Shown here in pieces: positions 7,368 to 17,243 of a DNA stretch of 64,000 nucleotides. The notes beneath the pieces were generated by a model that was not told where the DNA came from, ran no database searches, and worked only from the letters and a program-made list of their open reading frames with translations. The stretch lies in the NCBI RefSeq assembly GCF_000717055.1, contig NZ_JNXI01000004.1, positions 248,001 to 312,000 of the forward strand, read 5' to 3'. Source of the stretch: Streptomyces iakyrus (GTDB lineage Bacteria > Actinomycetota > Actinomycetes > Streptomycetales > Streptomycetaceae). The translations under genes were made by a program, and so were the position numbers. The number at the start of each line of letters is the position of its first letter. The first letter of the stretch is position 1.

Positions 7368-9362
7368 ATGACAGCGACGACCGACGGAAGCACCGGGGCC
7401 CTGCCACCCCGCGCCGCCGCGGCCAGCGAAACCGACACGCACACCCCCGGGGCGGCCGGGGTACCGGAAGCCGCCGCCCGCGCCGCCCGGCGCGCCACCG
7501 ACTTCCTGCTCTCCCTCCAGGACGCCCAGGGCTGGTGGAAGGGCGACCTCGAGACCAACGTCACGATGGACGCCGAGGACCTGCTGCTCCGTCAGTTCCT
7601 CGGCATCCGCGACGAGAAGACCACGCAGGCCGCCGCCCTTTTCATCCGCGGCGAACAGCGCGAGGACGGCACCTGGGCCACCTTCTACGGCGGACCAGGC
7701 GAACTGTCCGCCACCATCGAGGCGTACGTCGCCCTCCGCCTCGCCGGTGACGCGCCCGACGCCCCGCACATGGCGAAGGCCTCCGCCTGGATCCGAGCGC
7801 AGGGCGGCATCGCCGCCGCGCGGGTCTTCACCCGGATCTGGCTGGCCCTGTTCGGCTGGTGGAAGTGGGAGGACCTGCCCGAACTCCCGCCGGAGCTCGT
7901 CTTCTTCCCCAAGTGGGTGCCGCTCAACATCTACGACTTCGGCTGCTGGGCGCGGCAGACCATCGTCCCGCTGACGATCGTCTCCGCGAAGCGGCCGGTA
8001 CGCCCCGCGCCCTTCGCGCTCGACGAGCTGCACACCGACCCCGGCCGGCCCAACCCGCCCAAACCGCTGGCCCCGCCGTTCAGTTGGGACGGGGCGTTCC
8101 AGCGGATGGACAAGGGCCTGCACGCCCTGCGGAAGGCCGCCCCGCGCAGGCTGCGCAGAGCCGCCATGAACAGTGCCGCCCGCTGGATCATCGAGCGGCA
8201 GGAGAACGACGGCTGCTGGGGCGGCATCCAGCCCCCGGCCGTGTACTCGATCATCGCCCTGCACCTGCTCGGCTACGACCTCGAACACCCCGTGATGCGC
8301 GAGGGGCTGGCGTCCCTGGACCGGTTCGCCGTATGGCGCGAGGACGGGGCCCGGATGATCGAGGCCTGCCAGTCACCCGTGTGGGACACCTGCCTGGCCG
8401 CGATCGCCCTCGTCGACGCCGGACTGCCCCCCGATCACCCGCAGTTGGTGAAGGCGGCCGACTGGATGCTGGGCGAGGAGATCGTCCGGCCCGGCGACTG
8501 GTCCGTGCAGCGGCCCGGACTGCCGCCCGGAGGCTGGGCGTTCGAGTTCCACAACGACAACTACCCCGACATCGACGACACCGCCGAGGTGATCCTCGCG
8601 CTGCGCCGGATCGCCCACCACGACCCGGAGCGCCTCGACAGGGCCATCGTCCGCGGCATGCGCTGGACGCTCGGCATGCAGTCGAAGAACGGCGCGTGGG
8701 CGGCCTTCGACGTCGACAACACCAGCCCCTTCCCCAACCGGCTGCCGTTCTGCGACTTCGGCGAGGTCATCGACCCGCCCTCCGCGGACGTCACCGCGCA
8801 CGTCGTGGAGATGCTCGCCGTCGAGGGCCTCGCCCACGACCCGCGCACCCGGCGCGGCATCGAGTGGCTGCTCACCGAGCAGGAACCGGACGGCTCGTGG
8901 TTCGGGCGCTGGGGCGTCAACTACGTCTACGGCACCGGCTCCGTCGTCCCCGCCCTGACCGCCGCCGGTCTCCCCGCAGCGCACCCGGCGATCCGCCGGG
9001 CCGTCGCCTGGCTGGAGTCGGTCCAGAACGACGACGGCGGCTGGGGCGAGGACCTGCGCTCCTACCAGGACGCCCGGCAGTGGAGCGGCCGGGGTGCCTC
9101 GACCGCCTCGCAGACGGCCTGGGCCCTGATGGCCCTGCTCGCGGCGGGGGAGCGCGACTCCAAGGCCGTCGAACGCGGTGTCGAGTGGCTCGCCGCCACC
9201 CAGCGGGAGGACGGCTCCTGGGACGAGCCGTACTTCACGGGGACGGGCTTCCCGTGGGACTTCTCGATCAACTACCACCTCTACCGGCAGGTGTTCCCGC
9301 TCACGGCACTCGGCCGGTACGTCCACGGGGAGCCCTTCGCCGACCGGCACAAGGGGAGCTGA
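7368..9362 (+). CDS. shc: Squalene-hopene cyclase
   Basis: A 664-residue class II triterpene cyclase that protonates squalene and folds it to hopene/hopanol at the membrane. The catalytic motif D-I-D-D-T-A is at residues 401-405. Several QW repeats are visible (Q-D-A-Q-G-W-W, Q-E-N-D-G-C-W-G, Q-K/S-K-N-G-A-W, Q-E-P-D-G-S-W-F, Q-N-D-D-G-G-W-G, Q-R-E-D-G-S-W-D). ATG 7368 has AAGGGGA upstream; the N-terminus M-T-A-T-T-D-G-S-T-G matches my memory of S. coelicolor Shc. The tail ends soon after the last QW repeat, with no Ala/Pro extension. The stop shares one base with hpnG (TGATG). Confidence 0.97.
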   Translation: MTATTDGSTGALPPRAAAASETDTHTPGAAGVPEAAARAARRATDFLLSLQDAQGWWKGDLETNVTMDAEDLLLRQFLGIRDEKTTQAAALFIRGEQREDGTWATFYGGPGELSATIEAYVALRLAGDAPDAPHMAKASAWIRAQGGIAAARVFTRIWLALFGWWKWEDLPELPPELVFFPKWVPLNIYDFGCWARQTIVPLTIVSAKRPVRPAPFALDELHTDPGRPNPPKPLAPPFSWDGAFQRMDKGLHALRKAAPRRLRRAAMNSAARWIIERQENDGCWGGIQPPAVYSIIALHLLGYDLEHPVMREGLASLDRFAVWREDGARMIEACQSPVWDTCLAAIALVDAGLPPDHPQLVKAADWMLGEEIVRPGDWSVQRPGLPPGGWAFEFHNDNYPDIDDTAEVILALRRIAHHDPERLDRAIVRGMRWTLGMQSKNGAWAAFDVDNTSPFPNRLPFCDFGEVIDPPSADVTAHVVEMLAVEGLAHDPRTRRGIEWLLTEQEPDGSWFGRWGVNYVYGTGSVVPALTAAGLPAAHPAIRRAVAWLESVQNDDGGWGEDLRSYQDARQWSGRGASTASQTAWALMALLAAGERDSKAVERGVEWLAATQREDGSWDEPYFTGTGFPWDFSINYHLYRQVFPLTALGRYVHGEPFADRHKGS

Positions 9363-10003
9363 TGAGCACGCAGCCCGCCGGGGTCCCGCTGCTGATCGCC
9401 TGCGCGCTCGGCATCGAGCAGCTCGCCCTGCGCGCGGGCGGCCGGGGCGGGGCCGACGGGCCGGTCACGGTGCTGCGGACGGGCATGGGGCCGGCCGCCG
9501 CCGAGCGGGCCGTCACCCGCGTGCTGGCCGACCCGGCCCTGCGCGACGCCGCCGTCCTCGCCACCGGCTTCTGCGCGGGACTCGCGCCGGGCATGCACCC
9601 CGGTGATCTGGTCGTCGCCGAGGAGACCCGTGACGCACGCGGCACGACGCCCTGCGTCGGGACCGGGCTGCTCGTGAAGGAGCTGGCCCGCGCCCTGCCC
9701 GGCCGGACGGTGCACAGCGGGCCGCTCACCGGCTCCGACCACGTCGTGCGCGGCCCGGAACGGACCGCCCTGCGCGCGACCGGCGCGATCGCGGTCGACA
9801 TGGAGTCCGCCGTCACGCTCCTGAGCGCCGTGCGTGAGGGCGAGCGCCCGGTTGCGGCTGTCCGGGTGGTCGTGGACGCTCCTGAACATGAACTCGTCCG
9901 GATCGGCACGATGCGCGGTGGAATATCAGCTTTCCGTGTCCTTCGTTCCGTCCTTCCCGCTTTCTTCGAATGGCACCGTTCCTTGCTGCTCCCCAGGAGG
10001 TGA
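9362..10003 (+). CDS. hpnG: Adenosylhopane nucleosidase / phosphorylase-family protein HpnG
   Basis: A 213-residue purine nucleoside phosphorylase-fold protein. G-M-G-P-A-A-A-E-R-A near residue 41 and A-V-D-M-E-S-A near 147 are the ribose- and base-binding motifs of the family. HpnG removes adenine from adenosylhopane to give ribosylhopane, the step after HpnH in bacteriohopanetetrol side-chain synthesis. The start overlaps the shc stop by one base. The early sequence I-A-C-A-L-G-I-E replaces the fuller N-terminus of MTA/SAH nucleosidases, as is usual for HpnG. Confidence 0.9.
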   Translation: MSTQPAGVPLLIACALGIEQLALRAGGRGGADGPVTVLRTGMGPAAAERAVTRVLADPALRDAAVLATGFCAGLAPGMHPGDLVVAEETRDARGTTPCVGTGLLVKELARALPGRTVHSGPLTGSDHVVRGPERTALRATGAIAVDMESAVTLLSAVREGERPVAAVRVVVDAPEHELVRIGTMRGGISAFRVLRSVLPAFFEWHRSLLLPRR

Positions 10004-10008
10004 GCCAG

Positions 10009-11031
10009 ATGGCCATGCCGCTCCGACAGTCCATCAAGGTCGCTACATACTTGGCTGAACAGAAGCTGCGCCGACGGGACAAGTTCCCGCTGATCGTGGA
10101 GCTGGAGCCGCTGTTCGCCTGCAACCTCAAGTGCGAGGGGTGCGGCAAGATCCAGCATCCGGCCGGGGTGCTGAAACAGCGGATGCCCGTCGCCCAGGCC
10201 GTGGGGGCGGTCATGGAGTCCGGTGCCCCGATGGTGTCCATCGCCGGTGGCGAGCCGCTGATGCACCCGCAGATCGACGAGATCGTGCGTCAGCTGGTGG
10301 CCAAGCGGAAGTACGTATTCCTCTGCACCAACGCCATGCTGCTGCGCAAGAAGATGGACACGTTCACGCCGTCGCCCTACTTCGCCTTCGCGGTGCACAT
10401 CGACGGGCTGCGCGAGCGGCACGACGAGTCGGTCGCCAAGGAGGGCGTGTTCGACGAGGCCGTGGAGGCGATCAAGGAGGCCAAGCGGCGCGGCTTCCGG
10501 GTCACCACCAACTCGACCTTCTTCAACACCGACACCCCGCAGACCATCATCGAGGTGCTGAACTTCCTCAACGACGACCTGAAGGTCGACGAGATGATGA
10601 TCTCGCCCGCCTACGCCTACGAGAAGGCCCCCGACCAAGAGCACTTCCTCGGTGTGGAGCAGACCCGCGAGCTGTTCAAGAAGGCCTTCTCGGGCGGCAA
10701 CCGGCGGCGCTGGCGGCTCAACCACTCCCCGCTCTTCCTGGACTTCCTGGAGGGCAAGGTCGACTTCCCGTGCACCGCGTGGGCGATCCCGAACTACTCG
10801 CTCTTCGGCTGGCAGCGCCCCTGCTACCTGATGAGCGACGGGTACGTGCCGACGTACCGCGAGCTGGTCGAGGACACCGACTGGGACAAGTACGGCCGCG
10901 GCAAGGACCCGCGCTGCGCCAACTGCATGGCGCACTGCGGCTACGAGCCCACCGCCGTCCTGGCCACCATGGGATCGCTGAAGGAGTCCCTGCGCGCCCT
11001 GCGTGAGACGGTCTCCGGGAACCGGGAGTGA
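10009..11031 (+). CDS. hpnH: Adenosyl-hopene transferase HpnH (radical SAM)
   Basis: A 340-residue radical SAM enzyme. The cluster motif C-N-L-K-C-E-G-C (CxxxCxxC) is near residue 42, with the SAM-binding G-G-E-P near 82. A C-terminal SPASM-like region carries C-x2-C-x3-C (C-A-N-C-M-A-H-C). It adds the 5'-deoxyadenosyl radical to hopene to give adenosylhopane. ATG 10009 is preceded by CCAGGAGGTGA, a near-perfect ribosome site, so the longer frame from 9970 inside hpnG is unlikely. Only 5 bases separate it from hpnG. Confidence 0.95.
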   Translation: MAMPLRQSIKVATYLAEQKLRRRDKFPLIVELEPLFACNLKCEGCGKIQHPAGVLKQRMPVAQAVGAVMESGAPMVSIAGGEPLMHPQIDEIVRQLVAKRKYVFLCTNAMLLRKKMDTFTPSPYFAFAVHIDGLRERHDESVAKEGVFDEAVEAIKEAKRRGFRVTTNSTFFNTDTPQTIIEVLNFLNDDLKVDEMMISPAYAYEKAPDQEHFLGVEQTRELFKKAFSGGNRRRWRLNHSPLFLDFLEGKVDFPCTAWAIPNYSLFGWQRPCYLMSDGYVPTYRELVEDTDWDKYGRGKDPRCANCMAHCGYEPTAVLATMGSLKESLRALRETVSGNRE

Positions 11032-11035
11032 GGCC

Positions 11036-12002
11036 ATGACCGCCATTGAGCTGGGCGTCCCCGAGGTGCCGCTCCGGCCGATCGCCGAGCGGCGCGCGTC
11101 GCGCCGGATCCAGGTCGGTCCGGTGGCGGTGGGGGGCGGGGCCCCGGTGTCGGTGCAGTCGATGACGACGACCCGCACGTCGGACGTCGGCGCCACCCTG
11201 CAGCAGATCGCGGAGCTCACCGCGTCCGGCTGCCAGATCGTCCGGGTCGCCTGCCCCACGCAGGACGACGCCGACGCCCTCGCGACCATCGCCCGCAAGT
11301 CGCAGATCCCGGTCATCGCCGACATCCACTTCCAGCCGAAGTACGTGTTCGCGGCCATCCCTGTGGGAGGCCTCCCTGTTCGAGGAGCACGGCTTCCGGG
11401 ACATCAAGATCTCTGTCAAGCACAACGACCCGGTCGTGATGATCGAGGCGTACGGCCAGTTGGCCGAACAGTGCGACTACCCGCTGCACCTGGGTGTCAC
11501 GGAGGCGGGTCCGGCCTTCCAGGGCACGATCAAGTCGGCGGTGGCGTTCGGGGCGCTGCTGTCGCGGGGCATCGGCGACACGATCCGGGTGTCGCTGTCC
11601 GCGCCGCCCGCCGAGGAGGTCAAGGTCGGCATCCAGATCCTCCAGTCCCTCGGGCTCAAGGAGCGCAGGCTGGAGATCGTGTCGTGCCCGTCCTGCGGGC
11701 GCGCCCAGGTCGACGTCTACAAGCTGGCCGAGGAGGTCACGGCCGGGCTCGACGGCATGGAGGTGCCGCTGCGGGTCGCCGTCATGGGGTGTGTGGTCAA
11801 CGGGCCCGGCGAGGCACGGGAGGCCGATCTCGGAGTGGCCTCCGGCAACGGCAAGGGACAGATCTTCGTCAAGGGCGAGGTCATCAAGACCGTCCCCGAG
11901 TCCAAGATCGTCGAGACGCTGATCGAAGAGGCGATGAAGATCGCCGAGCAGATGGAGCAGGACGGCGTCGGGTCGGGGGAGCCGGCCGTCACCGTGAGCT
12001 GA
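11036..12002 (+). pseudogene. ispG: 4-hydroxy-3-methylbut-2-enyl diphosphate synthase IspG, disrupted by internal deletion and frameshift
   Basis: The first 108 or so codons, from ATG 11036, read as a normal IspG N-terminus up to Y-V-F-A-A-I near 11360. The frame then changes, and the protein resumes as [16 protein letters not shown] to the stop at 12002. The part between, about 64 residues of the TIM barrel including the V-R-V-N-P-G-N region, is missing. The total is 967 nt, which is not a multiple of three. The cluster-binding half ([15 protein letters not shown]) is intact. IspG makes HMBDP in the MEP pathway; a functional second copy elsewhere would be needed. A sequencing slip is unlikely, but an assembly collapse is possible. 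Confidence 0.88.
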
Positions 12003-12030
12003 GCAGCACGGAATTCGAAGGGGGCCCGAC

Positions 12031-13926
12031 GTGACGATTCTGGAGAGCATCCGGGGACCACGCGACCTGAAGGCGCTGTCCGAGACGGAACTGGGGGAAC
12101 TGTCCGAGGAGATCCGCGAGTTCCTGGTGCACGCGGTCGCCAGGACCGGCGGCCATCTGGGACCCAACCTGGGCGTGGTGGAGCTGACCATCGCCCTGCA
12201 CCGGGTCTTCGAGTCGCCGGTCGACCGCATCCTGTGGGACACCGGCCACCAGAGCTACGTCCACAAACTGCTGACGGGCCGCCAGGACTTCTCCAAGCTG
12301 CGCGGCAAGGGCGGCCTGTCCGGCTACCCCTCGCGCGAGGAGTCCGAGCACGACGTCATCGAGAACAGCCACGCCTCCACGGCCCTCGGCTGGGCCGACG
12401 GGCTCGCCAAGGCCCGCCAGGTGCAGGGCGAGCGGGGCCACGTCGTCGCGGTCATCGGCGACGGGGCGCTCACCGGCGGCATGGCCTGGGAGGCCCTGAA
12501 CAACATCGCGGCCGCCAAGGACCGGCCGCTGATCATCGTCGTCAACGACAACGAACGCTCCTACGCCCCCACCATCGGCGGCCTCGCCAACCACCTCGCG
12601 ACCCTGCGCACCACCGACAGCTACGAGCGGGTCCTCGCCTGGGGCAAGGAGGTCCTCCAGGGCACACCCCTGGTCGGCAACACCCTGTACGAGGCCCTGC
12701 ACGGCGCGAAGAAGGGCTTCAAGGACGCGTTCGCCCCCCAGGGCCTCTTCGAGGACCTCGGGCTGAAGTACCTCGGCCCGATCGACGGGCACGACACCGG
12801 GGCCGTGGAGTCCGCGCTGCGGCGCGCGAAGCGCTTCCACGGGCCGGTGCTGGTCCACTGCCTCACGGAGAAGGGCCGTGGCTACGAGCCCGCCCTCGCC
12901 CACGAGGAGGACCACTTCCACACCGTCGGCGTCATGGACCCGCTGACCTGCGCGCCGCTCTCCCCGTCGGGCGGCCCCTCCTGGACCTCGGTGTTCGGCG
13001 AGGAGATCGTCCGGATCGGGGAGGAGCGCCAGGACGTGGTGGCGATAACCGCAGCCATGCTGCACCCCGTGGGCCTGGGCGCCTTCGCCGAACGGTTCCC
13101 GGACCGGGTGTGGGACGTCGGCATCGCCGAGCAGCACGCGGCCGTGTCAGCGGCCGGCCTCGCGACGGGCGGCCTGCACCCGGTCGTCGCCGTCTACGCC
13201 ACCTTCCTCAACCGCGCCTTCGACCAACTGCTCATGGACGTGGCCCTGCACCGCTGCGGGGTCACCTTCGTCCTGGACCGGGCCGGGGTGACCGGCGTCG
13301 ACGGGGCCTCCCACAACGGCATGTGGGACATGTCCGTCCTCCAGGTCGTGCCCGGGCTCAGGATCGCCGCGCCACGGGACGCCGACCAGCTGCGCGCCCA
13401 GCTGCGGGAGGCGGTCGCCGTGGACGACGCGCCGACGCTGCTGCGGTTCCCCAAGGAATCCGTCGGCCCGTCGGTCCCGGCGGTCGACCGGGTGGGCGGA
13501 CTCGACGTGCTGCACCGCGCCGACCGCGCGGAGGTGCTTCTGGTCGCCGTCGGTGTCATGGCGCCGGTCTGCCTCCAGGCCGCCGAGCTGCTCGAAGCGC
13601 GCGGCATCGGCTGCACCGTCGTCGACCCGCGCTGGGTCAAGCCCGTCGACCCGGCGCTGCCCGGTCTCGCCGCCGAGCACCGCCTGGTCGCCGTCGTCGA
13701 GGACAACAGCCGTGCGGCCGGGGTCGGTTCGGCCGTGGCGCTGGCCCTGGGCGACGCCGACGTCGACGTGCCGGTACGGCGGTTCGGCATCCCCGAGCAG
13801 TTCCTCGCGCACGCCAAGCGCGGCGAGGTGCTCGCCGACATCGGCCTGACACCCGTCGAGGTCGCCGGACGGATCGGCGCGAGCCTGGCCGTCAAGGAAG
13901 AGCTGTCCAAGGAGCCACGGGAATGA
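12031..13926 (+). CDS. dxs: 1-deoxy-D-xylulose-5-phosphate synthase
   Basis: A 631-residue ThDP enzyme that condenses pyruvate and glyceraldehyde-3-phosphate, the first step of the MEP pathway. The ThDP motif is [16 protein letters not shown] near residue 148; H-L-G-P-N-L-G and W-D-T-G-H-Q-S lie before it, and the transketolase central and C-terminal domains follow. The start is GTG 12031, after GAAGGGGG. Its place after ispG and before hpnO shows that isoprenoid supply is transcribed with hopanoid synthesis. The aminotransferase gene overlaps its stop as ATGA. Confidence 0.96.
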   Translation: MTILESIRGPRDLKALSETELGELSEEIREFLVHAVARTGGHLGPNLGVVELTIALHRVFESPVDRILWDTGHQSYVHKLLTGRQDFSKLRGKGGLSGYPSREESEHDVIENSHASTALGWADGLAKARQVQGERGHVVAVIGDGALTGGMAWEALNNIAAAKDRPLIIVVNDNERSYAPTIGGLANHLATLRTTDSYERVLAWGKEVLQGTPLVGNTLYEALHGAKKGFKDAFAPQGLFEDLGLKYLGPIDGHDTGAVESALRRAKRFHGPVLVHCLTEKGRGYEPALAHEEDHFHTVGVMDPLTCAPLSPSGGPSWTSVFGEEIVRIGEERQDVVAITAAMLHPVGLGAFAERFPDRVWDVGIAEQHAAVSAAGLATGGLHPVVAVYATFLNRAFDQLLMDVALHRCGVTFVLDRAGVTGVDGASHNGMWDMSVLQVVPGLRIAAPRDADQLRAQLREAVAVDDAPTLLRFPKESVGPSVPAVDRVGGLDVLHRADRAEVLLVAVGVMAPVCLQAAELLEARGIGCTVVDPRWVKPVDPALPGLAAEHRLVAVVEDNSRAAGVGSAVALALGDADVDVPVRRFGIPEQFLAHAKRGEVLADIGLTPVEVAGRIGASLAVKEELSKEPRE

Positions 13927-15338
13927 CAACCGCCGAGTCCGCGTCGGAGCCGTCGCAGGCCGGGGAGTTCGACCTCGCCAAGCTGCTGGCCGAGCGCGGA
14001 GCCGAGCGCTACGAGCTGCACACCCGCCACCTCAACCACCAGCTCCCGCGCATGCTGCACACCATCGGCTTCGACAAGGTCTACGAGCGCGCCGAGGGCG
14101 CCTACTTCTGGGACGCGGAGGGCAACGACTACCTGGACATGCTCGCCGGGTTCGGGGTGATGGGGCTGGGCCGCCACCACCCCGTCGTACGCAAGGCGCT
14201 GCACGACGTCCTGGACGCCGGGCTCGCCGACCTCACCCGGTTCGACTGCCAGCCGCTGCCGGGCCTGCTGGCCGAGAAACTGCTCGCGCACAGCCCCCAC
14301 CTGGACCGGGTGTTCTTCGGCAACAGCGGCACCGAGGCCGTCGAGGGCGCCCTGAAGTTCGCCCGGTTCGTCACCGGCAGGCCCAGGGTCCTCTACTGCG
14401 CGCACGCCTTCCACGGCCTGACCACCGGCTCCCTCTCGGTGAACGGCGAGTCCGGCTTCCGTGACGGCTTCGCCCCGCTGCTGCCCGACACGGCCGTCCC
14501 GCTCGGCGACCTCGACGCGCTGGAGAGGGAGCTGCGGAAAGGGGACGTCGCCGCCCTGATCGTCGAGCCGATCCAGGGCAAGGGGGTGCTGGAGGGGCCG
14601 CCCGGCTGGCTGCGGGCCGCGCAGGAACTGCTGCACCGGCACAAGGCCCTGCTCATCGCCGACGAGGTGCAGACGGGCCTCGGCCGGACCGGCGACTTCT
14701 ACGCCTACCAGCACGAGTACGGCGTGGAACCGGACCTGGTGTGCGTGGCCAAGGCGCTCTCCGGCGGCTATGTGCCGGTGGGCGCCACGATCGGCAAGGA
14801 ATGGATCTTCAAGAAGGTCTACTCGTCCATGGACCGGGTGCTGGTCCACTCGGCGAGCTTCGGCTCCAACGCGCAGGCCATGGCGGCGGGCCTCGCGGTG
14901 CTGTCGGTGATGGAGAACGAGCAGATCGTCGCGAACGTCCGGGCCACCGGGGAGCAGCTCAGGTCCCGGCTGGCCGCGCTCACGGACCGGTACGAGATGC
15001 TCGCCGAGGTCCGCGGCCGGGGCCTGATGATCGGCATCGAGTTCGGCCGGCCCAGGTCGCTCAAGCTGCGCAGCCGCTGGGCCATGCTCCAGGCCGCCCG
15101 CAAGGGACTCTTCGCGCAGATGGTCGTCGTGCCGCTGCTCCAGCGGCACCGGATCCTCACCCAGGTGTCCGGTGACCACATGGAGGTGATCAAGCTGATC
15201 CCGCCGCTGATCATCGGCGAGCGGGAGGTGGACCGGTTCGTCGACGCCTTCACGGCCGTGATGGACGACGCGCACAACGGCGGGCTGGTGTGGGACTTCG
15301 GCAAGACGCTCGTCAAGCAGGCGGTCGCCAACCGCTGA
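13923..15338 (+). CDS. hpnO: Class III PLP aminotransferase, HpnO-type (aminobacteriohopanetriol synthesis)
   Basis: A 471-residue class III aminotransferase. [13 protein letters not shown] and the [13 protein letters not shown] motif are present; the Schiff-base Lys is in C-V-A-K-A-L-S-G-G. In hopanoid operons this family converts formylhopane or ribosylhopane-derived aldehyde to 35-aminobacteriohopanetriol. The start ATG 13923 overlaps the dxs stop. It is the last gene of the operon; its stop codon lies in the first unit of a short tandem repeat. Confidence 0.9.
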   Translation: MTTAESASEPSQAGEFDLAKLLAERGAERYELHTRHLNHQLPRMLHTIGFDKVYERAEGAYFWDAEGNDYLDMLAGFGVMGLGRHHPVVRKALHDVLDAGLADLTRFDCQPLPGLLAEKLLAHSPHLDRVFFGNSGTEAVEGALKFARFVTGRPRVLYCAHAFHGLTTGSLSVNGESGFRDGFAPLLPDTAVPLGDLDALERELRKGDVAALIVEPIQGKGVLEGPPGWLRAAQELLHRHKALLIADEVQTGLGRTGDFYAYQHEYGVEPDLVCVAKALSGGYVPVGATIGKEWIFKKVYSSMDRVLVHSASFGSNAQAMAAGLAVLSVMENEQIVANVRATGEQLRSRLAALTDRYEMLAEVRGRGLMIGIEFGRPRSLKLRSRWAMLQAARKGLFAQMVVVPLLQRHRILTQVSGDHMEVIKLIPPLIIGEREVDRFVDAFTAVMDDAHNGGLVWDFGKTLVKQAVANR

Positions 15339-15429
15339 GGGCCGGTGCCCCGGTGCCTTTACCGCTGTGGGCCGGTGGTCTGGCATCTTGACCGCTGTGG
15401 GCCGGTAGCCCGTGCCTTGACCGCTGTGG
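15331..15429. repeat. Tandem repeat of about 30 bp starting inside the hpnO stop codon
   Basis: Three units begin ACCGCTG(T/A)GGGCCGGT: 15331-15360, 15361-15390 and 15391-15419, followed by a partial fourth at 15420-15429. The first unit includes the last codons and stop of hpnO, so the repeat appears to have grown from the gene end. No terminator hairpin is obvious in it. Confidence 0.75.
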
Positions 15430-15437
15430 CGCGCCGT

Positions 15438-15472
15438 TTGCCTGTGGGGCAAGAAATTTGCCGCATAGGCAA
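15438..15472. promoter_or_regulatory. Two TTGCC-N5-GGCAA palindromes, probable operator of the XRE-cupin gene
   Basis: TTGCC-TGTGG-GGCAA (15438-15452) and TTGCC-GCATA-GGCAA (15458-15472) are two perfect 5-bp inverted repeats with the same spacing, 20 bp apart centre to centre, so on the same face of the helix. The second ends 20 bases before the start of the regulator. I infer a dimer-of-dimers operator for the downstream HTH protein. Confidence 0.65.
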
Positions 15473-15492
15473 CGCTCCGGCTGAATGGAGAC

Positions 15493-16137
15493 ATGAGCTC
15501 CTCCGAGACCGAGCGGCCCTCCGGGGCCGCCCTGCCGGCCGAACCGGCGGCCGGTGCCCTGCCCGCCGTCGCGCCCCAGCTGCGGGCGCTGCGACGCCAG
15601 GCCTCCCTGACCCTGGAGGTCGCGGCCCGCGCGGCCGGGCTGTCGCCCGCCCACCTCTCGCGGCTGGAGACCGGCCAGCGCCAGCCCTCGCTGCCGATGC
15701 TGCTCGCGCTCGCGCGCGTCTACGGTACGACGGTTTCCGAGCTGCTCGGCGAGACGGTCGCCGAGCGGGACTCCGTCGTCCGCGCGGCGGACATGGAACC
15801 CACCGCAGCCGGCGGCTGGACCTACTGGCAGGCCGGCGCCCCCGGCCGGGGGATGCAGGCCCTGCGCGTCCACGTCCCGCACGGCTCCCAGGGCGACATC
15901 GTGCGCGTCCACCCCGGCGAGGAGTGGCTCCACGTGCTGCGCGGCCGGCTGCGGCTGCGGCTCGGGGACACCACGCACCGGCTGGCGGCCGGCGACAGCG
16001 CCCACTTCGACTCGCTCACCCCGCACCGGATCGCCGCCGAGGACCACGACGGCGTCGAGCTGCTCTTCGTCCACACCCTGCTGCAGAGCCCCACGGCCGC
16101 CCTGTGCCTGGGCCCCACCCCTGGAGACCGCTCATGA
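15493..16137 (+). CDS. XRE-family HTH regulator with C-terminal cupin domain
   Basis: A 214-residue regulator. The HTH at residues 30-85 contains L-R-R-Q-A-S-L-T-L-E-V-A-A-R-A-A-G-L-S-P-A-H-L-S-R-L-E-T-G in overlapping parts, and a cupin follows at about 135-200 (H-P-G-E-E-W-L-H-V-L-R-G, then G-D-S-A-H-F-D-S-L-T-P-H-R). The first 28 residues are Ala/Pro-rich and disordered. The cupin probably senses a small molecule. The two palindromes just upstream suggest autoregulation, and the 39-residue membrane protein behind it is translated from an ATGA overlap. The inducer is unknown. Confidence 0.88.
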   Translation: MSSSETERPSGAALPAEPAAGALPAVAPQLRALRRQASLTLEVAARAAGLSPAHLSRLETGQRQPSLPMLLALARVYGTTVSELLGETVAERDSVVRAADMEPTAAGGWTYWQAGAPGRGMQALRVHVPHGSQGDIVRVHPGEEWLHVLRGRLRLRLGDTTHRLAAGDSAHFDSLTPHRIAAEDHDGVELLFVHTLLQSPTAALCLGPTPGDRS

Positions 16138-16253
16138 GGGACATGGAGGAGAAGTTCCCCCGCGCCCTGTGGGTGAGGCTGTTCGTCTACCTCATCGCCG
16201 GGCACTTCTTCGCCGCGTTCATCTACCTGCTGTTCGAGGTCGGAGCGAAGTAG
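16134..16253 (+). CDS. DUF6126-like 39-residue single-span membrane protein
   Basis: A 39-residue ORF that starts by ATGA overlap with the regulator. A short charged N-terminus (M-R-D-M-E-E-K-F-P-R) leads to one membrane helix (residues about 14-34, L-F-V-Y-L-I-A-G-H-F-F-A-A-F). From memory this is the Streptomyces small-protein family DUF6126, often found after an XRE-cupin gene. Function unknown. The strict coupling suggests it acts with the regulator, for example as a membrane sensor or sequestering partner; that is inference. Confidence 0.75.
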   Translation: MRDMEEKFPRALWVRLFVYLIAGHFFAAFIYLLFEVGAK

Positions 16254-16269
16254 CGCCCGCCCGCGTGCC

Positions 16270-17067
16270 TCAGTCGAGGAGCCGCTCGCGCAGTGTCTCC
16301 CGGGTCTCCGGGGCCAGCTTCAGCCCCTTCTCCAGGTAGGTGTCGACGCCGCCCCAGGTCTCCTCGATGGTGTCGAAGGCCGCCGTCAGGTACTCGGCGC
16401 GCGCGTCGAAGAGGGGGCTGAGCAGCTCCATGACCTCGGGGGAGTAGGCCGAGGCGGCGGGGCTGCTGCGGTGCACCTTGTAGCGGCGGTGCTTCGCGTT
16501 CGACTTCAGGTAGTCGTCGACGATCGCCTCGCGCTCGACGCCCACCGCGAGCAGCGTCACCGCGACGGACAGACCCGCGCGGTCCTTGCCCGCGGCGCAG
16601 TGCATCAGCGCGGGGACGCTGTCCTGCGCCAGCGCGTGCAGTACCTGGGAGTGCTCACCCGTGCGGTCCTTGATGATCATGCGGTACGAGGCGATCATCC
16701 GGTCCGCGCCCTTGCCGTCCGAGAGGATCGCGCGGAGCTGCTCCAGATCGCCGTCGCGGACCATCTTCCAGAACTCGGCGCCGTCGGCGGGGTCGCTCAG
16801 CGGCAGGTTCACATTGCGCACGCCCGGCAGCGCGACGTCCGGCCCTTCGAGCTTCTGGTCGGCCGCGTTGCGGAAGTCGAAGATCGTGTGCAGGCCCAGC
16901 GTCGTCAGGAAGGCGGCGTCCTCCCCGGTCGCGTGGGCGAGGTGGCCGCTGCGGAACAGCACGCCCCGGCGCACCCGCCGCCCGTCCACGGTCGGAAGCC
17001 CGCCCACGTCACGGAAGTTGCGCACTCCGGCCAGCTCGGGCTCGGTCGACGGGACCTGCTGTGTCAC
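16270..17067 (-). CDS. Protein tyrosine phosphatase / dual-specificity phosphatase (PtpB-like)
   Basis: A 265-residue phosphatase with the P-loop H-C-A-A-G-K-D-R-A-G, giving Cys157 as nucleophile and Arg163 for phosphate binding; the Lys after Gly is typical of the atypical lipid/tyrosine class related to mycobacterial PtpB. The N-terminal N-F-R-D-V-G-G motif is also characteristic of that class. GTG 17067 is chosen because GGGGAGGAG lies upstream; an in-frame ATG at 17160 would add 31 unlikely residues. It converges with the XRE/DUF6126 pair and diverges from the alpha-galactosidase. Confidence 0.85.
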   Translation of the reverse strand: MTQQVPSTEPELAGVRNFRDVGGLPTVDGRRVRRGVLFRSGHLAHATGEDAAFLTTLGLHTIFDFRNAADQKLEGPDVALPGVRNVNLPLSDPADGAEFWKMVRDGDLEQLRAILSDGKGADRMIASYRMIIKDRTGEHSQVLHALAQDSVPALMHCAAGKDRAGLSVAVTLLAVGVEREAIVDDYLKSNAKHRRYKVHRSSPAASAYSPEVMELLSPLFDARAEYLTAAFDTIEETWGGVDTYLEKGLKLAPETRETLRERLLD

Positions 17068-17243
17068 GAGGGCTCCTCCCCTTGGGCGCCGCCGACGCGG
17101 CTCGTCGCCGGGCGTCACTCGACGATACGACATGCCTGCCTGGGGCAATGAGTTGTCCACAGGCGTTGCCCGGAGCCCCCGCGGCCCTCGATGATGTTGC
17201 GGCCTGGTCGCACCTGGTCGGGCTTGTTCGAATCTGTGAGGCC

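Noticed and set aside
7859..10003. A 714-codon frame across shc and hpnG
   Set aside because: Most of it is Arg/Pro-rich shadow of shc; only hpnG from 9362 is real.
15331..15429. Possible CRISPR array
   Set aside because: Units are contiguous, with no unique spacers between repeats, and no cas genes are present.
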